Positions 25,690 through 35,705 are shown, counted from the first letter of the stretch. The stretch: 42,389 bases of DNA from JAXLYX01 sp046351215 (GCA_046351215.1 JAXLYX010000029.1:1-42389), one strand, 5' to 3'. Numbers and translations: made by a program. The notes: a model not told the origin generated them from the letters alone.

Positions 25690-27027
25690 TCAGGGAGCCC
25701 TGTCGTCGCGGAGCTCCGTGACCGCGGCTTCGAGGGCCGCGACGGCGTCCCGCTTCACCGGATCCGGACGCTTCGCGATGTGGGTCGTGATGAGTCGGGC
25801 GCCGCGCTTCCACGTGAGATACGACCAGATCCACGTCGTCATGACGAGGATCCGGTTGTGGAATCCGATCAGGTAGAGGACGTGCACGAAGCACCAGGCG
25901 AGCCACGCGAAGAAGCCCGACATCTTGAGCTTCCCCGACTCCACCACCGCCTTCGAGCGGCCGATGGTCGCCATCGATCCCTTGTCGAAGTAGCGGAACG
26001 CGGGGCGGGGACGGCCGCGGAGCTCCGCGGCGATGAGGTGCGCCACGTGGCGTCCCTGCTGGATGGCCACCTGGGCGACGCCGGGAAGAGGCCTCTCCTG
26101 CCCCTCCGGGACGAAGAACGCCATGTCGCCGACGGCGAAGACGTTCGGATGGCCGATGGCCGCGCAGCTCGCATCGACCTTCACGCGTCCGCTCGGATGG
26201 AGCTCGACCCCGAGCTTCTCGGCGAACGACGTGGGCTTGACGCCCGTCGCCCAGACGACGACCGAGGAGCGGATGCGCTCTCCGTCGCCGAGGACGACGC
26301 CCTGCTCGTCGATGGACGAGACCTTCACGCCGGTCCGCACCTCGACCCCGAGCTGCTCGAGCTGCTCCTTCGCCTCGGCCGAGAGGTCGGGGGAGAACGG
26401 AGTGAGCACGCGATCCGCCATCTCGACGAGGAGGACGCGGATGTCCTCGGGCTTGATCGTCCGGAAGTCCGCGGCGAGCACGTGCCGGCCGAGCTCGGAG
26501 ATCGCGCCTGCCATCTCGACGCCGGTGGGGCCGCCGCCGATCACGACGAACGTCAGGAGCTGCCTGCGGATCTCGGTGTTCTTCTCCTCCTCCGCGATCT
26601 CGAAGGCGAGGAGCACCTTCTCGCGGATGCGCAGCGCGTCGCGGAGGCTCTTCAGGCCCGAGGCGTGCTTCGCCCAGGCGTCGTTGCCGAAGTAATTGGT
26701 CTTCGCGCCCGTCGCGGCGACGAGGTAGTCGAAGGAGAGGACGCTCCCGCTCATGAGGGCGATCGTCCGCTTCTCGAGGTCGACCTCGCGCGCCTCGTCG
26801 AGCACCACGTGCACGTTCGGCTGCTCGCTGACGATCGACCGGATGGGGACCGCGATCTGGCTCGGAGACAAGCCGGCGGTCGCCACCTGGTAGAGCAGAG
26901 GCTGGAAGAGATGGTGGTTCTCGCGGTCGACGAGGACCACGTCCACGTCGACCCCCGCGAGCTCCGTGGCGGCCGAGAGCCCACCGAATCCCCCACCGAC
27001 GATCACCACCCGCGGACGCGAACCCAT
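25690..27027 (-). CDS. ndh: Type II NADH:quinone oxidoreductase
   Basis: A 445-residue FAD enzyme that passes electrons from NADH to quinone without pumping protons. The FAD site VVIVGGGFGGLSAA is at the N-terminus, the NADH site VVIGGGPTGVEMAGAISEL is in the middle (about 165-183), and the second FAD segment is NVFAVGDMAFF. AVQ-type quinone-site residues are suggested by VAQVAIQQGRHVAHLI. The C-terminus has an amphipathic membrane-binding region, FFAWLAWCFVHVLYLIGFHN. Length is standard. It feeds the quinone pool used by the respiratory chain, including N2O reduction, but it is not physically linked to nos. Confidence 0.95.
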   Translation of the reverse strand: MGSRPRVVIVGGGFGGLSAATELAGVDVDVVLVDRENHHLFQPLLYQVATAGLSPSQIAVPIRSIVSEQPNVHVVLDEAREVDLEKRTIALMSGSVLSFDYLVAATGAKTNYFGNDAWAKHASGLKSLRDALRIREKVLLAFEIAEEEKNTEIRRQLLTFVVIGGGPTGVEMAGAISELGRHVLAADFRTIKPEDIRVLLVEMADRVLTPFSPDLSAEAKEQLEQLGVEVRTGVKVSSIDEQGVVLGDGERIRSSVVVWATGVKPTSFAEKLGVELHPSGRVKVDASCAAIGHPNVFAVGDMAFFVPEGQERPLPGVAQVAIQQGRHVAHLIAAELRGRPRPAFRYFDKGSMATIGRSKAVVESGKLKMSGFFAWLAWCFVHVLYLIGFHNRILVMTTWIWSYLTWKRGARLITTHIAKRPDPVKRDAVAALEAAVTELRDDRAP

Positions 27028-27082
27028 GACAGGCCTCCGGCCCGAGTGTGGGGTCGCCGCGCCGATCCGTCCAACCCGCCCC

Positions 27083-28224
<1,142 letters not shown>

Positions 28225-28228
<4 letters not shown>

Positions 28229-28665
28229 CGTGGGCCTCCGTCGTCGAACGCGATCCGATCGACCGCGGTGCGCCCCGATCGGCCGCGGAGCCGGTTCAGC
28301 CATCGCTTCGCATGCGCGTACGCACGGAAGAAGAGGACGACCTGGGCGCGCTCCCACGGCGAGACCTCGCCGATCGCGCAGATGCGCTTCGGATCGGCGT
28401 CGCCTGCGTCGACGAACGCGACCTCGCCGATCACGCGGGCTTCGACGCGCGCGCCGCGGGGCCGTCGCCCGCCGAGCACGACCGCGTCGATCGGATCCCC
28501 GTCCGGCGCCAGGGTTCCCGGCACCGAGCCGTAGTTGAACGGACACGGGATCGGCGACACGAAATCCACGCTGCCGTCGGCTCGCCGTTTGACGAAGCCG
28601 AAGCGAGGCACTTCGACCTCGACGGTGACGAGCTCCCTCGACCCCACGTCGTCAGGATAGCGCAC
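28225..28665 (-). CDS. Short inorganic pyrophosphatase-like protein
   Basis: A 146-residue protein resembling family I soluble pyrophosphatase, which hydrolyses PPi. Key parts are retained: CPFNYGSVPGTLAPDGDPID, with the DGDPxD metal-binding motif, and DAGDADPKRICAI, which corresponds to the Asp/Asp/Lys of the second active-site loop. It is about 30 residues shorter than the Escherichia coli enzyme. In the C-terminal helix Tyr is retained (FFRAYAHAKRW), but the neighbouring Lys of the enzyme seems to be Ala. Activity is therefore uncertain. The GTG start lies inside the PPTase gene (14-base overlap) and the stop overlaps DUF482, so the three are coupled. Confidence 0.78.
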
Positions 28666-29320
28666 GACGCCTCAACGTGGTCCCGGTCAGCACGAGCCCT
28701 GCCTCCACCTTGAACCGTCCCTCGATCCGGTCGCCGGGCGAGAAGTGCTCGCCCGCGGGCTGCTCGAACACGGCCGTGAACGCGCCTCGCGGCTCGTCGA
28801 CCTCGATGCGCATGGCCTGGAAGCCGAGGAAGGTCCGGCTCCTCGCGTACTGGCATTTGTACGCGCATTCCTTCGCGCTGAAGATGAGCTTCCCGAGCAG
28901 GCCGGCGCGCTCCTCGTCGAGACCGGCGAGGCTTTCGCGCTCGGCCGGCGTGCAGATCATCCGGAAGAGCTCCTTCCTCAGGGGCTCGGCCTGCTCGACG
29001 TCGAGGCCGAGCCCCTCGATCGCTTCGTCGGTGGCCATCGCGACCGCGCAGTACCCGTGGGTGTGCGAGAGGGTGGCCACGATGCCGGGAGGCCATCGGG
29101 GTGCGCGATCCTCGCCGTTCGGGATGGCCACGATCGGGCGACCGAGGCGGCGCAGCAGGTCACGCGCGAGCATGCGGCCGGCGACGAATTCGTTGCGACG
29201 TTTGTCGACGGCCTTCGCGACGACGGCCTCCTCCTCCGCGAAGAGCGTGCCCACCGCCTCCCGAGGATCCATCTCGGCGGTGAGCACGTCGGCGTCGAAG
29301 AGCGAGGCGATGCGCGTCAC
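28652..29320 (-). CDS. 4'-phosphopantetheinyl transferase, EntD type
   Basis: A 222-residue enzyme that transfers phosphopantetheine from CoA to carrier proteins of fatty acid, polyketide or nonribosomal peptide synthases. The P1 motif region WPPGIVATLSHTHGYCAVAM, the Mg site GLGLDVEQAEPL and the C-terminal IFSAKECAYKCQY (the family's KEAxYK) are in order. These suit the EntD-like class of secondary-metabolite PPTases. The GTG start is preceded by no clear ribosome site. No carrier-protein or synthase gene lies in the window. It heads the overlapping trio with the pyrophosphatase-like and DUF482 genes. Confidence 0.9.
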   Translation of the reverse strand: MTRIASLFDADVLTAEMDPREAVGTLFAEEEAVVAKAVDKRRNEFVAGRMLARDLLRRLGRPIVAIPNGEDRAPRWPPGIVATLSHTHGYCAVAMATDEAIEGLGLDVEQAEPLRKELFRMICTPAERESLAGLDEERAGLLGKLIFSAKECAYKCQYARSRTFLGFQAMRIEVDEPRGAFTAVFEQPAGEHFSPGDRIEGRFKVEAGLVLTGTTLRRRALS

Positions 29321-29356
29321 ACGGCTTCCGTAGCACGTGGCGAGGCAGGGCTCCGC

Positions 29357-30400
29357 CTACGGACGCGTCGCGTAGTAGAAGCCGAAGGTGATCCCGACCG
29401 CCTGGGCCGCCGACAGGATCGGCGCGATCGAGGCGAGCGCGTCGCGGACGTTCGCCACGCCGGTGCGGGTCACGTAGACGATGTCCCCGGGCGCGAGCTC
29501 GACGTCGGGGCCTTCCCCGTCGACGAGGGCGCGGATGCTCGTCTGGTAGACGCGCGGCGCGGCGAGATCGCCGCGCACGACGCGGATGTCCTTCCGATGC
29601 GCGTCGGGTCCGAGACCGCCCGCGAGCGCGATCGCCTGCGTGAGCCGGATGCCGTAGCCGTAGGGCACGATGCGGGGCGCGCGCACCTCGCCGATGACCG
29701 TGATCGTGCGCCCTCGCGCGGCCGGGACGTAGAGATGGTCCCCCGAGCGGACCCGGATGTTGTGCCGCGGATCGCCGAACATCGCGCGCTCGAGGCTGAC
29801 CGGAAGGGGGCGCCCGTCGCGCACGAGCTGGGCCGCGGTGAGATCCGCGCCCCAGACGGCGTCGAGCTCCGACGTCGGCACGCGCGGCCCACCGGCGACG
29901 GCGAGGAGATCCCCGAGGTACATGTTCGGACCGATCGGATAGCGGCCCGGATGCGCGACGGCGCCGAGGACCGTCGCGATGTGACCGGTCGGGGCTTCGA
30001 TGATCACGTGCGCGCGGAGCGCCCGATCGTACGTGCCGAGGGCCTGCTCGATCCGCCGCTCGGCTTCGACGAGGCTCACGCCTCCGACCTCGACGTCTCC
30101 GGCGAGGGGGATGTGCACGAGACCTCGCTCGTCGACGAGCAGGTGCGTGTGCTCCCGGTTCTCCGCGGAGAACGTCCGGATGGTGATCACGTCCCCGGGG
30201 CTCAGCCGGTATTCCTCGGCCGGCATCACGTCCATTCCCTCCGGCACGAGGGACATGGGAGCGGAGAAGCCAGGCTCGTCGGTCGGATGGACCGGCGGCG
30301 GGGGCAGGTGGGCGCACCCGACGAGCGAGGTCATCGAGGCGACCAGGAGCAGGGCCAGGGCACGCACGAGACGACTTCTAGTGCGTGCCACGAGCCCCAT
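29357..30400 (-). CDS. wza: Polysaccharide export lipoprotein, Wza type
   Basis: A 347-residue outer-membrane export channel subunit for exopolysaccharide. The signal ends with the lipobox TSLVGC (Cys29). After a Pro-rich spacer comes the polysaccharide export domain beginning YRLSPGDVITIRTFS (about 60), with GLVHIPLAGDVEVGGVSLVE. Two SLBB beta-grasp domains follow (GAVAHPGRYPIG and GEVRAPRIVPYGYGIRLTQA), with DHLYVPA and GDIVYVTRTG as end strands. The C-terminal LSAAQAVGITFGFYY is hydrophobic, as in the Wza helical barrel region. It is divergent from the WcaJ-type gene across 149 bases, so the two ends of the locus share a regulatory gap. Confidence 0.93.
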   Translation of the reverse strand: MGLVARTRSRLVRALALLLVASMTSLVGCAHLPPPPVHPTDEPGFSAPMSLVPEGMDVMPAEEYRLSPGDVITIRTFSAENREHTHLLVDERGLVHIPLAGDVEVGGVSLVEAERRIEQALGTYDRALRAHVIIEAPTGHIATVLGAVAHPGRYPIGPNMYLGDLLAVAGGPRVPTSELDAVWGADLTAAQLVRDGRPLPVSLERAMFGDPRHNIRVRSGDHLYVPAARGRTITVIGEVRAPRIVPYGYGIRLTQAIALAGGLGPDAHRKDIRVVRGDLAAPRVYQTSIRALVDGEGPDVELAPGDIVYVTRTGVANVRDALASIAPILSAAQAVGITFGFYYATRP

Positions 30401-30549
30401 CAAGGGGATGTCGGACGATGGACGACATCCGCCGCGGCCGCTCCGCCCGCCCCCAGGGCGGAACCCACGAAGTGCGAAGATGGATTGCATGTGCGCCCCA
30501 TGTGGGACAAACTGTGTATCATCTACACGTTGCGCCTCGGAGTAGCCGG
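30401..30549. promoter_or_regulatory. Divergent regulatory gap between wza and wcaJ-type genes
   Basis: It contains a 5-base inverted repeat GTGTA (30514-30518) / TACAC (30524-30528), and a direct repeat of CATGTG (30489-30494 and 30501-30506). TATCAT at 30517-30522 could be a -10 for the plus-strand gene, overlapping the inverted repeat, which would suit repression. No clear -35 was found. Function is inference. Confidence 0.4.
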
Positions 30550-31959
30550 ATGACAAGGGAGAACGGTTGGATTCGTCCCCACGGGTCGAAGCTCAGCATC
30601 CTCTTCCGCGTCCTCGACGCGACGGTGATCGCGCTCACCTACTTCATCGCCAACCTCTGGTGGCATGGTGAGTTCGGGTCGCTCGAGACGACCGCCACGG
30701 CGACCGCCGTCATCGTCTTCCACCTGGTCGCCGAGACGACGGGCCTCTACGCGACCTGGCGCGGCTTCGCGCTCCGGAACGAGCTGCTGAAGCTCTGGAG
30801 CACGTGGCTCGTCGTCGCGCCCGTGCTCCTCTTCCTCGGCTTCGTGTCGAAGACGACGGCGGACGTGTCGCGCGTCGCGACCGTGATCTGGTTCTTCGGC
30901 GCCCCGTCCCTCCTCTCCCTGATCCGCGTCGCGCTCCGCCTCGTGCTCGGCGAGATCCGCAAGCGCGGGCACAACACCCGGACCACCGCCATCTGCGGCA
31001 TGACCGCGCTCGGGGAGCAGGTGGCGCACGAGATCGCGCTCTCGCCGTGGCTCGGTCTGCGCGTGATCGGTTTCTTCGACGATCGTCAGACCGACCGCTG
31101 CCATCCGATCGACGCCTCGCTCGGGGAGCGGCAGGGCGACCTCGATTCGCTCGTGATGCGCGCTCGCGCCGGGGAGATCGACGTCGTCTACATCGCCCTC
31201 CCGCTCCGCGCGGAGCCTCGGATCCACGAGCTCGTGCGCCTGCTGGCGGACACCACGGCGTCGGTCTACATGGCAGCCGACTTCCACTCGTTCGATCTGC
31301 TCCGCGCCCGCTGGGGCACGCTCGGCGACGTGCCCGTGATCAGCATCCACGAGACCCCGTTCTACGGGGTCGACGGCTGGCTCAAGCGCATCGAGGACGT
31401 GGTGCTCGGCTCGGTCATCCTGTCGATCATCGCGGTGCCGATGCTCTGCATCGCCATCGGCGTGAAGCTGAGCTCCCGGGGCCCCGTCTTCTTCCGCCAG
31501 CGCCGCTACGGCCTCAACGGCGAGGTCATCGACGTCCTCAAGTTCCGCTCGATGACCGTCATGGAGAACGACGGCAACGTGAAGCAGGCGACGAAGAACG
31601 ACACGCGGATCACGCCCTTCGGAGCCTTCCTCCGCCGGACCTCGCTCGACGAGCTCCCGCAGTTCATCCACGTCGTGACGGGCAAGATGAGCATCGTCGG
31701 ACCGCGCCCGCACGCGGTCGCGCACAACGAGCTCTACCGTCGGAAGATCCAGGGCTACATGCTCCGGCACAAGGTCAAGCCGGGGATCACCGGATGGGCC
31801 CAGGTGAACGGATGGCGCGGCGAGACCGACACGCTCGAGAAGATGGAGAAGCGCATCGAGCACGACCTCGAGTACATCCGGAACTGGGACCTGCTCTGGG
31901 ATCTCGAGATCATCTGGAAGACGGTCTTCTCGCGCGCTGCGCGGAGCAACGCGTACTGA
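30550..31959 (+). CDS. Initiating sugar-phosphate transferase, WcaJ type
   Basis: A 469-residue membrane enzyme that starts the repeat unit by transferring a sugar phosphate (typically glucose-1-phosphate or galactose-1-phosphate) to undecaprenyl phosphate. Four N-terminal helices and a Rossmann-like linker (about 150-270) precede a fifth hydrophobic segment. The catalytic bacterial sugar-transferase domain has VIDVLKFRSMTV, FLRRTSLDELPQFIHVVTGK, MSIVGPRPHAVAHNE and VKPGITGWAQVNGWRGET. The start is the ATG at 30550. Residues do not let me decide the sugar. It is divergent from wza. Confidence 0.93.
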   Translation: MTRENGWIRPHGSKLSILFRVLDATVIALTYFIANLWWHGEFGSLETTATATAVIVFHLVAETTGLYATWRGFALRNELLKLWSTWLVVAPVLLFLGFVSKTTADVSRVATVIWFFGAPSLLSLIRVALRLVLGEIRKRGHNTRTTAICGMTALGEQVAHEIALSPWLGLRVIGFFDDRQTDRCHPIDASLGERQGDLDSLVMRARAGEIDVVYIALPLRAEPRIHELVRLLADTTASVYMAADFHSFDLLRARWGTLGDVPVISIHETPFYGVDGWLKRIEDVVLGSVILSIIAVPMLCIAIGVKLSSRGPVFFRQRRYGLNGEVIDVLKFRSMTVMENDGNVKQATKNDTRITPFGAFLRRTSLDELPQFIHVVTGKMSIVGPRPHAVAHNELYRRKIQGYMLRHKVKPGITGWAQVNGWRGETDTLEKMEKRIEHDLEYIRNWDLLWDLEIIWKTVFSRAARSNAY

Positions 31960-31975
31960 GCGGCGCGAGGGGCCG

Positions 31976-32010
31976 TGCCCCGGGGCGCGGCTCGCGAGCC
32001 GTCCCGAGGC
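31976..32010 (+). terminator. Possible terminator-like hairpin after the WcaJ-type gene
   Basis: The core CGGCTCGCGAGCCG (31988-32001) is a perfect palindrome, and flanking CGGG/CCCG and GCC/GGC extend the stem with mismatches. No T tract follows. It sits between 31959 and the next start at 32030. Partial attenuation or an operator are alternatives. Confidence 0.35.
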
Positions 32011-32029
32011 GTGCTAACTCCTCGACGCC

Positions 32030-32314
32030 ATGCCGCCGGTCCATCTCCTCGAGGCTGAAGCCGAGCGCCTGAAGAAGCAGATCGGGATCTGCGAGACCGA
32101 CTGGGCCCGCATCCCGCGCCTCTTCTACACCTGCCTCGTGGGCATCCCGGTCTCCTTCGTCTGGGGGCTCGTGTGGGGCACCGTGGCGGTGGTCATCGCG
32201 CTCGCGTTCGTCGGGACCTCGGCCTACCTGATCGGCGTCCGCAGGCGGGAATACCAGCGCGACCTGGTCGACGTGGAGCAGCAGCTCGCGCTCGCGCGAC
32301 GTCAGGCCGGTTGA
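32030..32314 (+). CDS. Small two-helix membrane protein of the polysaccharide locus
   Basis: A 94-residue protein with a charged N-terminal helix (HLLEAEAERLKKQIGICE), two close membrane helices (YTCLVGIPVSFVWGLVWGTV and AVVIALAFVGTSAYLIGV) and a C-terminal coiled-coil-like helix (YQRDLVDVEQQLALARR). The layout suggests a membrane scaffold or accessory subunit. I recognise no family. It lies between the initiating transferase and a glycosyltransferase on the same strand, so a role in polysaccharide assembly is possible. Confidence 0.6.
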   Translation: MPPVHLLEAEAERLKKQIGICETDWARIPRLFYTCLVGIPVSFVWGLVWGTVAVVIALAFVGTSAYLIGVRRREYQRDLVDVEQQLALARRQAG

Positions 32315-32356
32315 GCCGGGCGCCCGGCCGCGTGTGTGGTATCGTCCGACACCCGC

Positions 32357-33358
32357 ATGGATGCCCGGATCGGCTGCGTCGTCATCGGACGGAACGAGGG
32401 AGAACGGCTTCGCCGCTGCCTCGAATCGCTGGCACCGACGTGCGCGACGCTGGTCTACGTCGACTCCGACTCCTCGGACGGCAGCGTCGAGACGGCGAAG
32501 CAGCTCGGTGCACACGTCGTCGCGCTCGACCTGACGAGGCCGTTCACGGCGGCCCGCGCCCGTGACGAGGGCTTCGAGGCGCTGTCGACCCTCGCGCCGT
32601 CGACCGTCTACGTGCTCTTCGTCGACGGCGACTGCGAGGTCGTGTCGGGCTTCGTCGAGGCCGCCGCGCAGCTCCTCGACGCGCGCCCCGAGGTCGCGGT
32701 CGTCTGCGGACGGCGACGCGAACGCCACCCAGAGGCCTCGGTGTACAACCTGCTCTGCGACATGGAGTGGGACACGCCCATCGGGGAAGCGCAGGCCTGT
32801 GGAGGCGACGCGCTGGTGCGCGTGTCCGCCTTCCGCGAGGTCGGTGGCTACGATCCGACCCTCATCGCGGGCGAGGAGCCGGAGCTCTGCCTGCGGCTGC
32901 GTCGCCGGGGGCATCGGATCGTCCGCATCGATCGCGAGATGACGCTCCACGACGCGGCCATGACCCGGTTCGAGCAGTGGTGGAAGCGGGCCGTCCGCGC
33001 GGGCCATGCCTACGCGGAGGGCGCCTATCGTCACGGGCGGGGGCCCGAACGGCATTGGGTGCGCGAGACCGCGAGGCTCGCCTTCTACGGCGCGGCGCTG
33101 CCGGCGGCGTCGATCGGTCTCGCCCCCGTGACGCTCGGGACCAGCCTCGGCCTGCTCTCCGCCTATCCGGTCTCGGCCCTCCGGTCCTACCGCGCGTCGC
33201 GAAGGAGCGGGCACGACGTGCGTTCCTCGGCGATCTACGCGGCGTTCACCACGCTCGCGAAGTTCCCCGAGGCGCAGGGCGCTGCTCGCTTCGCGCTCGA
33301 CCGGCTGCGCGGCCGGACGTCGCACATCATCGAGTACAAGAGCGCGGCCCCGCGCTAG
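32357..33358 (+). CDS. Family 2 glycosyltransferase
   Basis: A 333-residue GT-A enzyme. CVVIGRNEGERLRRCLESL is the nucleotide-binding start, DSDSSDGS follows, and the metal-binding DxD is in LFVDGDCEVVSG. The acceptor side has CGGDALVRVSAFREVGGYDP and a catalytic-region GEEPELCLRLRRRGHRI. The second half has hydrophobic segments (AALPAASIGLAPVTLGTSLG) that may anchor it in the membrane. The ATG at 32357 is used; an upstream GTG at 32336 would add seven residues. It converges on the WecG-type gene and shares its stop codon bases. Confidence 0.88.
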   Translation: MDARIGCVVIGRNEGERLRRCLESLAPTCATLVYVDSDSSDGSVETAKQLGAHVVALDLTRPFTAARARDEGFEALSTLAPSTVYVLFVDGDCEVVSGFVEAAAQLLDARPEVAVVCGRRRERHPEASVYNLLCDMEWDTPIGEAQACGGDALVRVSAFREVGGYDPTLIAGEEPELCLRLRRRGHRIVRIDREMTLHDAAMTRFEQWWKRAVRAGHAYAEGAYRHGRGPERHWVRETARLAFYGAALPAASIGLAPVTLGTSLGLLSAYPVSALRSYRASRRSGHDVRSSAIYAAFTTLAKFPEAQGAARFALDRLRGRTSHIIEYKSAAPR

Positions 33359-34131
33359 GGACGTCGGGAGAAGCGCTTCCCGAGCGCCTCGAGCCCGAGC
33401 AGGATCCCGAACGGGAGATCGTCGACGAGGTAACGTCGCGCGAGGCGAGTCGGCTCGTGCGCGAGCCGATGGGCCCACTCGAGGCCGAGCTTCTGGAGGA
33501 GCAGCGGCGCGCGGGTCATGTGGCCCGTGAGGAACGAGAGGCTCGCGCCCACGCCGATGGTCCACGCGGCCGGGAGGGCGGAGCGCACGGCGAGGCAGAC
33601 GTGCTCCTGCTTCGGCGAGCCGAGCGCGACGAGCACGAGGTCCGGCGCGAGAGCCCGGAGCTCGGCGAGGATCGGCTCGAGCTCGGCGGCGGTAGGCGGA
33701 TTGCCGACGCGCGGGCTCGACGTGCCGACGACGCGAAGGCCCGGGTGTCGGCCCTCGAGGACGGTGCGCGCCTCCGCGGCGACCCCCTCGTCCCCGCCGA
33801 GCAGGTAGAGGGTGCGCCCCTCTCGCGCCGCACGCTCGGCGAGGATCGGCACGAGCGACGCGCCGGCGACCCGTCCCGGCAGTGGGTCTCCCGCGATGCG
33901 GCTCGCCCACACGAGCGGCATCCCGTCGGCGACGCGGACGTCGGCCGCGTCGTAGAGGCCGCGCGCCACGGCGTCCTTCGCGTGGCGCCGGAGGATGTCG
34001 AGGTTGGCGGTGACGAGGAACCCTCCCCGCCCACGGCCGAGCTCGGCGAAGAGGTGGTCGAGGAGGGCCGTCTCGTCCGCGTGGACGAGCTCCATCCCAG
34101 ACAGCTCGAGGGTTCGGAACGGATGCCCCAT
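33355..34131 (-). CDS. WecG/TagA/CpsF-family glycosyltransferase
   Basis: A 258-residue GT26-family enzyme that adds the second sugar (such as N-acetylmannosamine or its uronic acid) to the undecaprenyl-linked acceptor. Family blocks are FLVTANLDILRRHAKD, RVADGMPLVWASRIAGDPLP, LYLLGGDEGVAAEA, DLVLVALGSPKQEHV and WTIGVGASLSFLTGHMTRAP. A C-terminal amphipathic Arg/Leu-rich tail fits membrane association. The ATG at 34131 is selected because similarity starts immediately after. Its stop TAG is the reverse of the opposing gene's TAG (bases 33355-33358, CTAG). Confidence 0.9.
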   Translation of the reverse strand: MGHPFRTLELSGMELVHADETALLDHLFAELGRGRGGFLVTANLDILRRHAKDAVARGLYDAADVRVADGMPLVWASRIAGDPLPGRVAGASLVPILAERAAREGRTLYLLGGDEGVAAEARTVLEGRHPGLRVVGTSSPRVGNPPTAAELEPILAELRALAPDLVLVALGSPKQEHVCLAVRSALPAAWTIGVGASLSFLTGHMTRAPLLLQKLGLEWAHRLAHEPTRLARRYLVDDLPFGILLGLEALGKRFSRRP

Positions 34132-34300
34132 GGGTGCTCTGTCTTGGAGGAGGACGAGCAGAGGGGCAAGGACGGGGAGAGGGGCTCGAACCGGGGCCTC
34201 CACGCAAGGCCCCCCCCACCCGTGCCGAAGGGACCGGCTGCCCGACCTCCGGTGATGTGGTAAGAGGTGTTCCCGCCCTTGGCCGGAACGGTGGTAGAGG
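34132..34300. promoter_or_regulatory. Divergent gap between WecG-type gene and rmlC
   Basis: The 169 bases contain no gene. GTTCC (34269-34273) and GGAAC (34285-34289) form a weak inverted repeat just before rmlC. GAGG directly precedes the rmlC ATG, unusually close for a ribosome site. No clear promoter was found for either direction. Confidence 0.3.
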
Positions 34301-34870
34301 ATGGAAGTCGAGCGACTCGCGATTCCCGACGTGCTCCTTTTCACGCCGAAGGTCTTCGGCGACGCACGCGGATTCTTCGTCGAGACGTACAACGCCGAGC
34401 GGTATCGCGAGGCAGGGCTCCGCTCGGTCTTCGTGCAGGACAATCTCTCGCGCTCGAGCCACGGCGTGCTCCGAGGCCTTCACCTCCAGCAGCCGCTGGC
34501 GCAGGGCAAGCTCGTCATGGTGCTCGAGGGCGAGGTCTTCGACGTCGCCGTCGACGTCCGCGTGGGCTCGCCGACGTTCGGCCGGTGGGTCGGCACGACG
34601 CTCTCCGCCGAGAACAAGCGGCAGCTCTGGGTCCCGCCCGGCTTCGCGCACGGATTCTGCGTGACCGGCGAGGTCGCGCTCTTCTCCTACAAGTGCACCG
34701 AGCTCTATCGGCCGCAGCAGGAGCTCGGCATCGTCTTCGACGATCCCGACCTCGGCGTCGACTGGCCGATCGCGAACCCCAGGCTTTCCGACAAGGACCG
34801 CGCGATGCCGCGGCTCCGTGACATCCCTCCCGAGAGATTGCCGCGCCATGGCGAGTATCCTGCTGATTAG
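34301..34870 (+). CDS. rmlC: dTDP-4-dehydrorhamnose 3,5-epimerase
   Basis: A 189-residue cupin enzyme, third step in dTDP-L-rhamnose synthesis. FGDARGFFVETYN is the N-terminal motif. The catalytic His is in SHGVLRGLHLQQP, followed by QGKLVMVLEGEVFDVAVDVR and RQLWVPPGFAHGFCV. The C-terminal LYRPQQELGIVFDDPDLGVD is standard. All expected active-site features appear. It overlaps rmlD by 23 bases, so the two are co-translated. RmlA and RmlB are not in the window and must be elsewhere. Confidence 0.95.
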   Translation: MEVERLAIPDVLLFTPKVFGDARGFFVETYNAERYREAGLRSVFVQDNLSRSSHGVLRGLHLQQPLAQGKLVMVLEGEVFDVAVDVRVGSPTFGRWVGTTLSAENKRQLWVPPGFAHGFCVTGEVALFSYKCTELYRPQQELGIVFDDPDLGVDWPIANPRLSDKDRAMPRLRDIPPERLPRHGEYPAD

Positions 34871-35705
34871 CCCGGACGGAATGCTCGGCCGAGCGTTCGT
34901 CGAGATCTTCGAGACGAAGAAGGTCGCCTTCGACGGTGCGACGTATCCGGCGTTCGACATCACGAGCGACTCGAGCGTCGCCGAGCACGTCCGCGAGGAG
35001 CACCGCCTCGTCATCAACTGCTCGGCCTACACGGACGTCGACGGGGCGGAGACGCACGAGGCCGCCTGCCGCGCGGTGAACGGAACGGGCGTCGGCCGCC
35101 TCGCGGCGCGCTGCCGCTCGGTCGGCGCGACGCTCGTGCACTTCAGCACCGACTACGTCTTCGACGGGGCGGCCGCCTCGCCCTACCGGACGGACCATCC
35201 GTACGGCGCGCTGGGCGTCTACGGCAAGACGAAGGCCGAGGGAGAGCAGGCGATCCGCGCGTCGGGCGTCGACCACCTCATCGTCCGGACCAGCTGGCTC
35301 TACGCACCGTGGGCCAAGAACTTCGTCCTCACGATGGCCGACCTGTGTCGCTCGCGCGACTCCCTCCGGGTCGTCGACGACCAGCGTGGGCGCCCGACCA
35401 GCGCCCAGCACCTCGCGGCGACGACCTTGGCGCTCGTCGAGCGTGGTGCGCGCGACATCGCGCACGTCACCGACGGCGGAGAGTGCTCGTGGTTCGAGCT
35501 GGCCCGCCACGTCGTCTCGCGCGTCCGGCCCGAGTGCCGCGTCGACCCCTGCACCACGGCGGAATTCCCCCGGCCCGCGAAGCGCCCGGCCTACAGCGTC
35601 CTCGACCTCTCGGAGACCGAGGGGCGTCTCGGCCCGATGCCTCCGTGGCAGGACCAGGTCGACGCCGTGCTCGAACGAGCGGGGATCGTGCCCCGGACCC
35701 CTTGA
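34848..35705 (+). CDS. rmlD: dTDP-4-dehydrorhamnose reductase
   Basis: A 285-residue short-chain dehydrogenase that completes dTDP-L-rhamnose. The nucleotide-binding segment is SPDGMLGRAF, where the usual Gly at the first position is Ser. NCSAYTDVDGAE, HFSTDYVFDG and the catalytic YGKTKAEGE (YxxxK) follow. IVRTSWLYAPWAKNFV and VVDDQRGRPTSAQHLA agree with the family. The ATG at 34848 lies inside rmlC and is the first in-frame start with similarity. It is 20 bases ahead of the GT4 gene. Confidence 0.94.
   Translation: MASILLISPDGMLGRAFVEIFETKKVAFDGATYPAFDITSDSSVAEHVREEHRLVINCSAYTDVDGAETHEAACRAVNGTGVGRLAARCRSVGATLVHFSTDYVFDGAAASPYRTDHPYGALGVYGKTKAEGEQAIRASGVDHLIVRTSWLYAPWAKNFVLTMADLCRSRDSLRVVDDQRGRPTSAQHLAATTLALVERGARDIAHVTDGGECSWFELARHVVSRVRPECRVDPCTTAEFPRPAKRPAYSVLDLSETEGRLGPMPPWQDQVDAVLERAGIVPRTP

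Noticed and set aside
31910..35017. A 1035-codon minus-strand frame across the glycosyltransferase region
   Set aside because: It covers confidently identified genes on both strands and has no domain-like sequence.
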